Positions 1-5,323 of a stretch of DNA of 6,555 nucleotides are shown here, piece by piece; position 1 is the first letter of the stretch, and every line of letters starts with the position of its first letter. Under the pieces are notes generated by a model. That model saw nothing but the letters and a program-made list of their open reading frames with translations, did no database searches and was not told the origin of the DNA. The translations under genes and the position numbers were made by a program. The DNA is from Acidobacteriota bacterium (GTDB lineage: Bacteria; Acidobacteriota; Blastocatellia; RBC074), in the NCBI GenBank assembly GCA_013140935.1, contig JABFSD010000856.1:1-6555 (forward strand). Reading direction: 5' to 3'.

Positions 1-244
1 GCTTTCTGAAGAATCCGGCGGGCGTTACATCACGACCGAAGGCGGATTTTTTTTGCTGACGACGCGCTACAAATTAAAACGTATTTTCACGGAACTGATT
101 GACGAACTGCATAGCCAATATACGCTGACGTATGAACCGGGGAATACGCGCACGCAAGGGCGCTGGCGTACGATTCGCGTCGAACTGGAACAAAACGATT
201 TGAGCGCCCGCACGCGGCTGGGCTATCGAGAGGCGGCGCAATGA
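1..244 (+). CDS. VWA-domain protein, acidobacterial VWFA-related family, C-terminal end (5' partial)
   Basis: The reading frame is open from base 2 and gives about 80 residues ending at TGA 242-244; the start lies outside the window. The visible pattern is TEGGFFLL, then an amphipathic stretch KLKRIFTELIDELHSQYTL, then TYEPGN, GRWRTIRVELE, and a terminal RTRLGYRE. The order 'G-G-x-hydrophobic, (E)L-x-x-QY-x-L-x-Y-x-P, R-x-I-x-V, R-x-R-x-G-Y' is characteristic of the end of the acidobacterial VWFA-related domain family (TIGR03436 type). These are usually secreted or surface proteins with a MIDAS-type metal site in the part missing here; the role is unknown. The stop overlaps the next start by four bases (ATGA), so the two are probably translationally coupled. 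I am fairly sure of the family and cannot judge whether the upstream part is intact. Confidence 0.8.
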   Translation, partial: LSEESGGRYITTEGGFFLLTTRYKLKRIFTELIDELHSQYTLTYEPGNTRTQGRWRTIRVELEQNDLSARTRLGYREAAQ

Positions 245-747
245 TGAGTATGACGGAAAGCATCAACCTGAACTTCTTCTTACAACGCGATGAATATTAC
301 GCCGCGATGGAATTCCAGCGCCAGCAGCGCACCGGCTTGTCTACGGATAAAAAGGTCGGCGGCATTTTGATTTTGCTGGGTGCGGCTTCGTGGATTGTGC
401 TGGGCAATGTCGCTCTCAGCATCGCGCTCTTCGTCACCGGCATTGCCGTGGCGTTGCTTTCGCATCCGCTGCGCGCGCGCGCCTTTCGCACCCGTTGGGA
501 ACGCGAGCCATTATTTCGCACTGAGCAAACGATTGCGTTCGATGAACAGAGCATTGCCTTTCGTATGGGACACATCGAATCGAATCTGCCGTGGACTTAT
601 TATGAAAGCTGGCTCGAAAGCACCGACGGTTTTTTGCTGGTCTATGGTGAGAGCTTCAACTATCTTCCCAAACGCGCTTTCCAAGACGAGACCGCGCTCA
701 AACGCTTCCGCGAAATGCTCGGCAAGAAAATTACGCGCAAGCGCTAA
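241..747 (+). CDS. Two-helix membrane protein with YcxB-like C-terminal domain
   Basis: A 168-residue protein. Residues 1-38 are a polar N-terminal part beginning MMSMTESINLNFFL. Residues 39-56 and 57-75 are two hydrophobic segments forming a membrane hairpin, followed by a basic stretch RARAFRTRWER that probably marks the cytoplasmic side. Residues 95-160 have the YcxB-like pattern: TIAFDEQSIAF, then PWTYYESW, then DGFLLVYG, then YLPKRAFQ and a closing helix. This domain has no established biochemical role; the architecture suggests a small inner-membrane accessory protein. The start overlaps the upstream stop. GAGAGG at 228-233 serves ATG 241 at 7 bases; ATG 244 and ATG 250 are possible alternatives. 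The gene continues an operon with the VWA gene and is followed after 59 bases by the AAA+ ATPase. Confidence 0.82.
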   Translation: MMSMTESINLNFFLQRDEYYAAMEFQRQQRTGLSTDKKVGGILILLGAASWIVLGNVALSIALFVTGIAVALLSHPLRARAFRTRWEREPLFRTEQTIAFDEQSIAFRMGHIESNLPWTYYESWLESTDGFLLVYGESFNYLPKRAFQDETALKRFREMLGKKITRKR

Positions 748-787
748 CCGCAACTTCACGCATCCCTTCACCATTCACCTCATATTC

Positions 788-794
788 GAAAGGA
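788..794 (+). promoter_or_regulatory. Ribosome binding site of the AAA+ ATPase gene
   Basis: GAAAGGA lies 12 bases before ATG 807, slightly longer spacing than ideal. No better in-frame start with a site of its own is seen nearby, so it supports the 807 start. Confidence 0.5.
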
Positions 795-806
795 TGACGA
801 TCTGCC

Positions 807-2330
807 ATGAGTTTGACACTCTGCCCTCAACAACAAGCGAGTTACGATCAACTATTGAACAGTTTGCCGAAAGGCAACGTGTTTGTGCTTTACGGACGAT
901 CCGGCGCAGGCAAGACCAGCTTGCTCAAGCGGCTGCAACAGGAACATGGCGGCAGTTTGCTGAACATGAAAGATTTCATGGAAGCGATGCAATCGCGCCA
1001 CCCTTATGCACTCGAAGAAACCTTCGGCAAATTAGTGATGGACGCCTTGTTGCAACACCACACGGTGATCGTTGACGACTTTCACCTGCTCTACAATCCG
1101 TTTTGCTGCAACCATTTTTATCAACGCATGAGTTTCTTTGAAGCCCCCGCGATGATGCTCGCCAGTTATGCGATTGCCGCAAATAAGAAGCTCATCGTCA
1201 CCGGGAACGGCAATATGGCGCACGCGCTGGCAGAACGCTCTTATGACGTGAGCATCGGCAAATTCGAGACGGCTGATTACGAATTTCTCTGTCGCGCTTA
1301 TCTCAACCCTGACGTAGCCGCGCGGCTCGATTACGCCAAAATCTATCGCTTCGCGCCCAAGCTGAATGCGCATCAGTTGCGTTACGCCTGCTTGTGGTTT
1401 CAGCAGGATGACGAATTGAATACGACGGCTTTCATTGATTACCTGCGTGCACAGCAATTGACGAGCAACGTTGATCTAGACGAAGTGCAAGCCGTCAATT
1501 TGCACGAACTCAAAGGCATTGACGACATCATTCAAAGTCTCGAAGCCAACCTCATTCTGCCGCTCGAACACGACGAACTTGCCCAGGAATACGACCTCAA
1601 ACCCAAACGCGGCGTATTGCTCGCGGGGCCGCCGGGGACGGGCAAGACCACCATCGGCAAGGCGCTCGCCCATCGGTTGCGCAGCAAGTTCCTCTTGATT
1701 GACGGCACCTTCATCGCGGGCACGAACAACTTTTACGAACGGATTCAGCAAGTTTTCGAGGTGGCTAAACAGAATGCTCCGGCGATTATCTTCATTGACG
1801 ACAGCGACGTGATTTTTGAGAGCGATGATGAGACGGGGTTATATCGTTACTTGCTGACGATGCTCGACGGCCTGGAAGGCAACAGCGCCGGGCGTGTATG
1901 CGTGATGATGACGGCGATGGATGTGAGCAAGATTCCGCCGGCGCTGGTGCGTTCAGGCCGCATCGAGTTGTGGCTTGAAACGCGGCTGCCTGACGAGGCG
2001 GCGCGCGCCGCGATCTTGCAAGACCTCTTTCCCAAGCTGCCGCCCGTACTGGCTGCCACTGAACGCACGCCACTCGTCACCGCGACCGAAGGCTTCACCG
2101 GCGCTGATCTAAAACGATTGGTCGAAGACGGCAAGTCGCTTTACGCTTACGACAAAATCAAAGGCCACGCGCTGCAAGCCCCGGCGGAATACTTTCTACG
2201 CGCAGTGGCTACGGTACGCACTAATAAGGAACGCTACGCCGAAGCTGAAGCGCTGGCACGGGCGCAACGGCCTCAGCGCCCGGCTTATTACATGCCTCAC
2301 GTGCATTTCAATCCGCCCTCAGACGACTAA
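807..2330 (+). CDS. Two-module AAA+ ATPase (SpoVK/Ycf46/Cdc48-like) with two intact P-loops
   Basis: A 507-residue soluble protein with two nucleotide-binding modules. Module 1 (about 22-215): Walker A GRSGAGKT (30-37), Walker B VIVDDF (87-92), a sensor-1-like strand KLIVTGNGN (128-136). A linker with LHELKGIDDI (232-241) leads into module 2: Walker A GPPGTGKT (274-281), Walker B IIFIDDSD (327-334), sensor-1 region MMTAMD (367-372), arginine pair in ALVRSGRIE (R382, R385) as in classical AAA proteins, and a sensor-2-like GFTGADLKRL (429-438). The layout recalls Ycf46-type proteins, whose N-terminal module is usually degenerate; here it keeps a full P-loop. Both Walker B motifs end DD instead of the usual DE. 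The usual aromatic pore-loop motif is not obvious after the second Walker A (FIAGTNN, 302-308). Substrate is unknown; remodelling of a partner, perhaps the neighbouring membrane or VWA protein, is inference. A hairpin terminator follows. Confidence 0.88.
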   Translation: MSLTLCPQQQASYDQLLNSLPKGNVFVLYGRSGAGKTSLLKRLQQEHGGSLLNMKDFMEAMQSRHPYALEETFGKLVMDALLQHHTVIVDDFHLLYNPFCCNHFYQRMSFFEAPAMMLASYAIAANKKLIVTGNGNMAHALAERSYDVSIGKFETADYEFLCRAYLNPDVAARLDYAKIYRFAPKLNAHQLRYACLWFQQDDELNTTAFIDYLRAQQLTSNVDLDEVQAVNLHELKGIDDIIQSLEANLILPLEHDELAQEYDLKPKRGVLLAGPPGTGKTTIGKALAHRLRSKFLLIDGTFIAGTNNFYERIQQVFEVAKQNAPAIIFIDDSDVIFESDDETGLYRYLLTMLDGLEGNSAGRVCVMMTAMDVSKIPPALVRSGRIELWLETRLPDEAARAAILQDLFPKLPPVLAATERTPLVTATEGFTGADLKRLVEDGKSLYAYDKIKGHALQAPAEYFLRAVATVRTNKERYAEAEALARAQRPQRPAYYMPHVHFNPPSDD

Positions 2331-2355
2331 CGCGAATCGGTCATCAGGTTCATCA

Positions 2356-2399
2356 GCAAGGGTGAGATGGAAAAGGATACTTTCCTCTCGCCCTTTTGC
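2356..2399 (+). terminator. Hairpin terminator after the ATPase gene
   Basis: GCAAGGG at the left pairs with CCCTTTTGC at the right, extended inward by GAGA/TCTC and GGAAA/TTTCC with one bulged base, around a short AGGATAC-type loop. It lies 26 bases past the ATPase stop. The right arm contains TTTT and is followed by more T-rich sequence, though the T tract is short for a perfect intrinsic terminator. Confidence 0.6.
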
Positions 2400-2586
2400 T
2401 TTTCCCTGCCATTGCACCCATAGGTGCACATACCTAGCCCACGAGAAATCTCACTCTCATCTCCTATTTAATGAATAGTCATCAAGTGCCTAGTTCTAAA
2501 AATTAGTCACCATCACCTATGTTAAAAAACGAAAAACCAGTGTGCTGTACGATGATCGAATTCAAAACTTTATGTATTCATATACC
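2400..2586. other. AT-rich spacer without a recognisable gene
   Basis: No open frame with coding character on either strand. Base composition is clearly more AT-rich than the flanking genes. It holds a small palindrome TGCACC-CATA-GGTGCA (2413-2428), overlapped by a second one, TAGGT/ACCTA (2421-2436). It also holds two near-identical direct copies of TAGTCATCA/TAGTCACCA (2476-2484 and 2504-2512). These could be protein-binding sites for control of the downstream gene, but nothing identifies the protein. No convincing promoter pair was found. Confidence 0.4.
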
Positions 2587-2775
2587 TGCGTCGGGCGAGA
2601 AAAACTGACGCACTAAGTTTTGGGGGGAATAACGGCTCAGTCGTTGACAGCGATCAAAACCTGAAAGGGGCATCCCGATCAAAGGCAGCGATTGAGTCGT
2701 TATCGTAAAACCCGAACTTGAAAATAAGGCCCGCAGCAGTACCCGCGAGCGACAATTAGGCTGGGGCAAAGGAAT
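2587..2775 (+). ncRNA. Candidate structured RNA or long leader upstream of the propeller gene
   Basis: The core is an 18-bp stem: ATAACGGCTCAGTCGTTG (2629-2646) pairs along its whole length with CAGCGATTGAGTCGTTAT (2686-2703), with 15 Watson-Crick pairs and 3 G-U wobbles. All three wobbles fall as G-U on the + strand; on the other strand they would be C-A mismatches. The 39-base loop holds two copies of GATCAAA (2652-2658, 2677-2683) and a small GGG-GCAT-CCC hairpin. A separate 6-bp stem, TGCGTC/GACGCA (2587-2592, 2607-2612), precedes it. The region ends just before the start of the next gene, so it could be its 5' leader. I match it to no known RNA family; a decayed palindromic repeat is the main alternative. 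Confidence 0.35.
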
Positions 2776-2786
2776 GGACACGGATT

Positions 2787-4433
2787 ATGGAAAGCCTGAA
2801 GCGACAAGAGATCATCAATACGCCGGAATGCAAAGGTATGCGCACGGTGATTTCAGCCCGGCCCGCTTCGTTCAATGCGCAGCAATTACCGGCGCGGTAT
2901 GAATGCAAGATGAGCGAACGCCGTCTTGCTCCCGTAGGCCGAATTGAACCAGCGCAAGAGTTTCGTCGCCTCAAAGCCGAGGCGCTACAGTTTGTTGCCC
3001 CTGCAACACGTCGGTCGCGCTACCAACAGGCCGATACGCCAACCGTCGGGCCTAACTCGGAAGCGAGTACAGGCCCGACGGGCATCCCCAATATTCACGT
3101 TCCGAGTGCGTTCGCCGGTGTGCAAGACACGGGCTGGACACCGCCGGAAGGCTGCCTCGCCGTCAGCAGTAACCATTTAATGATTGCGGTCAATTCGGCT
3201 TGTGCTGTGTTTGATCGCGCCGGGCGGCAGTTGCTTTACGGCGAATTGAAAGACTGGTTTGCGCCCGTGAGTCAGGGCGCGACGATCTATAGTCCCAAAG
3301 TAATGTTCGACCATCAGCGCGGCGTATGGCTGCTAGCCGCCTGTGCGCGCGAGGTCAATCGGTTTCGCTCCTCCTTGTTGTTAGCGGTTTCGCAATCGAG
3401 CGACCCCCTCCAGGGGTGGTGGGTGTGGTCGCTCGATGCGGCAATGGACGGAGCAATCAAGACTACGAATTGGCCGGATGGGCTGGGTTTGGCGACGGAC
3501 AATTCCGCCATTTACCTGTCGGCCAATATGTTCGGCGATCAGGGCCGATTCAGTCATAGCAAGATTCGGGTTCTTTACAAGCGTGAGGCTTATGCGGGCG
3601 CACCCTTGCACGGGTGGGATTACTGGGACTTTCGTAATCAAAACGGCACGGTTGCTTTCGGGCTGCAACCGGCCTCGAACTTCGGTTCGACCGACGTGCA
3701 ACATTTCGTCAACGCTACACAAGATGGTCAGTCAATGACTGTCTGGAGCATCACGCAACCACTACGAATGCCGCCGCAACTCGCGCGCAAGCACGTAGCC
3801 ACGCTGTCATATCGAATCGCGCCTAATGGAAGAACGGGCGAGGGGCGCGAGATCGAGACGGGCGACACGCGGTTAGGCAACGTAGTGTTCAGAAATGGGT
3901 CGCTGTGGACAGCGCATTCGGTGTCTGCAAATTGGGGGGGAGACACGAATGTGGCAGCGATCCATTGGCTTCAAATCAATCCTCTCACCGGTTCGGTGAC
4001 GCAACAGGGGATTTTCGGGCAGCGCCACCACCATTACTTCTGTCCCGCCGTAATGGTGGATCGGCACAGCCGCCTGATGTTGGTCTTTAACCGCGTCGGG
4101 CCTTATGACAATCCCGCGATTTGTTTCACGGGACGGCGCGCCAATGACCGCTTGAATACGTTGCAAACCAGCGCCTTGCTCAAACAGAGCAAGGTTCCCG
4201 GCGGTCAGGTTTGGAGCGCGTGCAGCAGCGCGTCGCTTGATCCGAGCGGTTCAGACTTTTGGTTGATGGGGCAATACGCGATTGACCGCGATGCCTGGGC
4301 GACGTGGATCGGCGAGACCACTTACGCCCCGCATGCGTCCGATTACCCGCCCAATTATCCTAAAGATTATTCCAAAGATTTTCGGTCTCCTTCCGTCAGA
4401 AGCAGAAGCAGGCGTAACCTAACTTACGCCTGA
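2787..4433 (+). CDS. Beta-propeller-like protein of unknown function, no visible signal peptide
   Basis: A 548-residue protein. Residues 1-105 show no known domain, and the N-terminus (MESLKRQEIINTPE) is not a signal peptide. From about 120 onward, blade-like segments recur: SPKVMFDHQRGVWLLAA (169-185), WPDGLGLATDNSAIYLSANM (229-248), RLGNVVFRNGSLWTAHSV (362-379), YFCPAVMVDRHSRLMLVF (417-434) and WSACSSASLDPSGSDFWLMG (476-495). The 'D-x-x-x-G-x-hydrophobic' turns and the 'SxxSLDPxGxxFWxxGQYA' ending resemble secreted propeller proteins common in acidobacteria and myxobacteria; ligand or enzyme activity cannot be read. The C-terminus has a four-residue repeat DYPP-NYPK-DYSK then an Arg/Ser-rich tail. 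ATG 2787 is the first ATG after the in-frame stop at 2757; AAAGGA (2768-2773) is 13 bases away, so the start is uncertain, with ATG 2838 and 2910 as alternatives. A strong terminator follows. Confidence 0.75.
   Translation: MESLKRQEIINTPECKGMRTVISARPASFNAQQLPARYECKMSERRLAPVGRIEPAQEFRRLKAEALQFVAPATRRSRYQQADTPTVGPNSEASTGPTGIPNIHVPSAFAGVQDTGWTPPEGCLAVSSNHLMIAVNSACAVFDRAGRQLLYGELKDWFAPVSQGATIYSPKVMFDHQRGVWLLAACAREVNRFRSSLLLAVSQSSDPLQGWWVWSLDAAMDGAIKTTNWPDGLGLATDNSAIYLSANMFGDQGRFSHSKIRVLYKREAYAGAPLHGWDYWDFRNQNGTVAFGLQPASNFGSTDVQHFVNATQDGQSMTVWSITQPLRMPPQLARKHVATLSYRIAPNGRTGEGREIETGDTRLGNVVFRNGSLWTAHSVSANWGGDTNVAAIHWLQINPLTGSVTQQGIFGQRHHHYFCPAVMVDRHSRLMLVFNRVGPYDNPAICFTGRRANDRLNTLQTSALLKQSKVPGGQVWSACSSASLDPSGSDFWLMGQYAIDRDAWATWIGETTYAPHASDYPPNYPKDYSKDFRSPSVRSRSRRNLTYA
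3043..3081. repeat. Strong palindrome inside the propeller gene
   Basis: CCGTCGGGCCT (3043-3053) and AGGCCCGACGG (3071-3081) are perfect 11-base inverted repeats. Inside them ACTCG/CGAGT (3055-3059, 3064-3068) closes a GAAG tetraloop. It encodes the linker TVGPNSEASTGPTG at about residues 86-99, before the first propeller blade, so it may be an insertion of a short palindromic element tolerated in a loop. Confidence 0.7.
3395..3437. repeat. Second palindrome inside the propeller gene
   Basis: ATCGAGCGACC (3395-3405) and GGTCGCTCGAT (3427-3437) are perfect 11-base inverted repeats around a C- then G-rich 21-base centre containing CCCT/AGGG. It lies in the coding sequence for a strand pair (SQSSDP to VWSLDA). 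Both arms encode plausible family residues, so coincidence is possible. Confidence 0.6.
4341..4376 (+). repeat. 12-bp imperfect tandem repeat at the 3' end of the propeller gene
   Basis: Three 12-base units (4341-4352, 4353-4364, 4365-4376) encode DYPP, NYPK and DYSK, and a partial fourth begins GATTTT. The last two units, AATTATCCTAAA and GATTATTCCAAA, differ at only a few bases. It forms a short tyrosine/proline/lysine spacer before the Arg/Ser-rich tail. Confidence 0.55.
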
Positions 4434-4462
4434 AGCGCTGCGAATTGTGGGTCTAACTGGAA

Positions 4463-4503
4463 AGGCAGGAACTGGTGAACAACCGGCTCCTGCCTGTTTT
4501 TTT
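4463..4503 (+). terminator. Intrinsic terminator of the propeller gene
   Basis: AGGCAGGA (4463-4470) pairs with TCCTGCCT (4488-4495); inside, CTGGT pairs with ACCGG. After one G comes a run of seven T (4497-4503), continuing GTTT. It starts 30 bases past the propeller stop: a textbook Rho-independent terminator. Confidence 0.92.
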
Positions 4504-4560
4504 GTTTAAGCATATCTGCCTCAGCGACAATCAGGACGTTGCGTTATGCTGACGGCGAAA

Positions 4561-4580
4561 GGAGTTTGAAGGAGTTTGAA
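4561..4580 (+). promoter_or_regulatory. Duplicated ribosome binding site before the small first gene of the PIN locus
   Basis: GGAGTTTGAA occurs twice in direct tandem (4561-4570, 4571-4580). The second GGAG is 5 bases before ATG 4580 and 8 before ATG 4583; the first is ten bases further upstream. The last A of the repeat is the first base of the start codon. Confidence 0.65.
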
Positions 4581-4738
4581 TGATGCCAACGACCCTAACG
4601 AGTAAGAGCGTGAATAAAACAACCGTCAGAAACAAGAGCGCCGTTAAGCTAAATTGCACGGTTACCGGTCATCAACCAAAGAACCGCTTCATCGGCGCTG
4701 AGGAGCGCGTAAGTGATCACCACCACCTTTCTCTATGA
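4580..4738 (+). CDS. Small basic protein, putative antitoxin-like partner of the PIN pseudogene
   Basis: A 52-codon open frame beginning ATGATG and ending TGA 4736-4738. The protein starts MMPTTLTSKSVNKTTVRNK, is rich in Lys, Arg, Thr and Asn in its first half, and continues CTVTGHQPKNRFIGAEER and SDHHHLSL. I see no ribbon-helix-helix, AbrB or Phd pattern. The reason for calling it a gene is context: a good ribosome binding site, a start 77 bases after a terminator, and a 26-base overlap with the start of a PIN toxin frame, the usual position of the antitoxin in vapBC-type pairs. Its own C-terminus may have been altered when the locus decayed. The antitoxin role is inference. Confidence 0.5.
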   Translation: MMPTTLTSKSVNKTTVRNKSAVKLNCTVTGHQPKNRFIGAEERVSDHHHLSL

Positions 4739-5182
4739 CACTTCAGTTTAGATCAGCTATGGGCGGCAAATGGAAAGGCGGCCCAAGCCCGGCTGGTTTT
4801 CGGCAGTCGTAATGCAGGAATTCATGGCGGGTGCAGAAGATCGTAAGGACTTACTTCAATGGCGAGGAATGGCTGCCGAATACCGAAAGCGAGGAAAACT
4901 ACTCATACCCGACCTCGCCGCCTGAGAGACTGCCGGACTCGTGATGCATCGCCTGCTCACGCTCGACGCGCTATTACCGGCAAGCGCCCCGCCCGGGGCA
5001 ACGACAAGAAACAAAGCCTCATCCGCGACGTACTCATCGCCGTCACCGCCCATCAGCACAGCGTCACCGTCATCTCTGACAACAAAGACTTCCCGCTCAT
5101 CCAACAGGTCTACGGATTCGATTGGCGCAAAGCCGCCGATTTCTTCGCAACGTATTGCTCGCTCTCCGCGCGCTGCGTATAA
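4713..5182 (+). pseudogene. PIN-domain toxin (VapC-like), inactivated by two stops and a frameshift
   Basis: From GTG 4713, with GAGGAG (4700-4705) 7 bases upstream, the frame reads VITTTFLYDTSV, a stop (TAG 4749-4751), GWFSAVVMQEFMAGAEDRKD, then KRGKLLIPDLAA, a second stop (TGA 4923-4925, probably a former Trp), and AGLVMHRLLTLDALLPAS. Between about 4985 and 5015 the coding frame moves as if one base were lost, and continues NDKKQSLIRDVLIAVTAHQ, SVTVISDNKDFPLI, FDWRKAADFF to TAA 5180-5182. These are the ordered PIN landmarks, with the four acidic metal-binding positions still encoded: Asp 4737-4739, Glu 4818-4820, Asp 5027-5029 and Asp 5078-5080. Intact members are ribonucleases of type II toxin-antitoxin systems. 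Total length fits a single PIN domain. Sequencing error could explain one lesion but hardly all three. Confidence 0.85.
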
Positions 5183-5183
5183 T
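5155..5183 (+). promoter_or_regulatory. Sigma-70-type promoter candidate for the phosphoesterase gene
   Basis: TTGCTC (5155-5160), a 17-base spacer, and a perfect TATAAT (5178-5183). The -10 box overlaps the stop codon TAA (5180-5182) of the PIN pseudogene. A start near 5190 would give a leader of about 130 bases. A weaker alternative lies downstream: TTGAAA (5206-5211), 17 bases, CATAAC (5229-5234). Confidence 0.5.
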
Positions 5184-5279
5184 CCGCCGCATCAACTGAG
5201 ACCCTTTGAAACAATTCCACGCATACCCCATAACCACATCAGAGAAACAAGACCCCGTAAGTTTTGCTTTCTCCCCCCA

Positions 5280-5308
5280 CCGAAAGCCGTGCTGAAGCGT
5301 GCTTTCGG
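5280..5308 (+). promoter_or_regulatory. Leader hairpin touching the phosphoesterase ribosome binding site
   Basis: CCGAAAGC (5280-5287) pairs with GCTTTCGG (5301-5308) around a 13-base loop. The right arm ends in the first two G of the binding site GGGAGAG (5307-5313), which sits 10 bases before ATG 5324. The hairpin could modulate translation, or be a short palindromic repeat. Confidence 0.5.
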
Positions 5309-5323
5309 GAGAGTGATTGCTGG

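Noticed and set aside
380..1075. 231-codon open frame on the + strand spanning two genes
   Set aside because: It lies out of frame across the YcxB-like gene and the ATPase start, is extremely Arg/Ser/Cys-rich, and has no domain pattern; it is a shadow of the GC-rich genes.
1032..1457. 141-codon open frame on the - strand inside the ATPase gene
   Set aside because: It is fully covered by the well-supported ATPase, has no ribosome binding site or motif, and is explained by codon bias of the sense strand.
2644..2649. Perfect TTGACA -35-like box
   Set aside because: No -10 box occurs at 16-18 bases downstream (the sequence there is G-rich), and the hexamer is part of the stem and loop.
2629..2703. 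Integron attC-like site
   Set aside because: The stem resembles attC in size, but no GTTRRRY core with matching partner is found, and the stem is too perfectly paired, without extrahelical bases.
2578..2781. 67-codon open frame on the - strand over the spacer
   Set aside because: It coincides with the 18-bp stem-loop, so its sequence is dictated by the palindrome. No domain, no good ribosome binding site, and reverse to all neighbours.
5264..5323. 20-codon N-terminal extension of the phosphoesterase from ATG 5264
   Set aside because: It would translate through the 5280-5308 hairpin, adds no recognisable sequence and lacks a ribosome binding site, whereas ATG 5324 has GGGAGAG.
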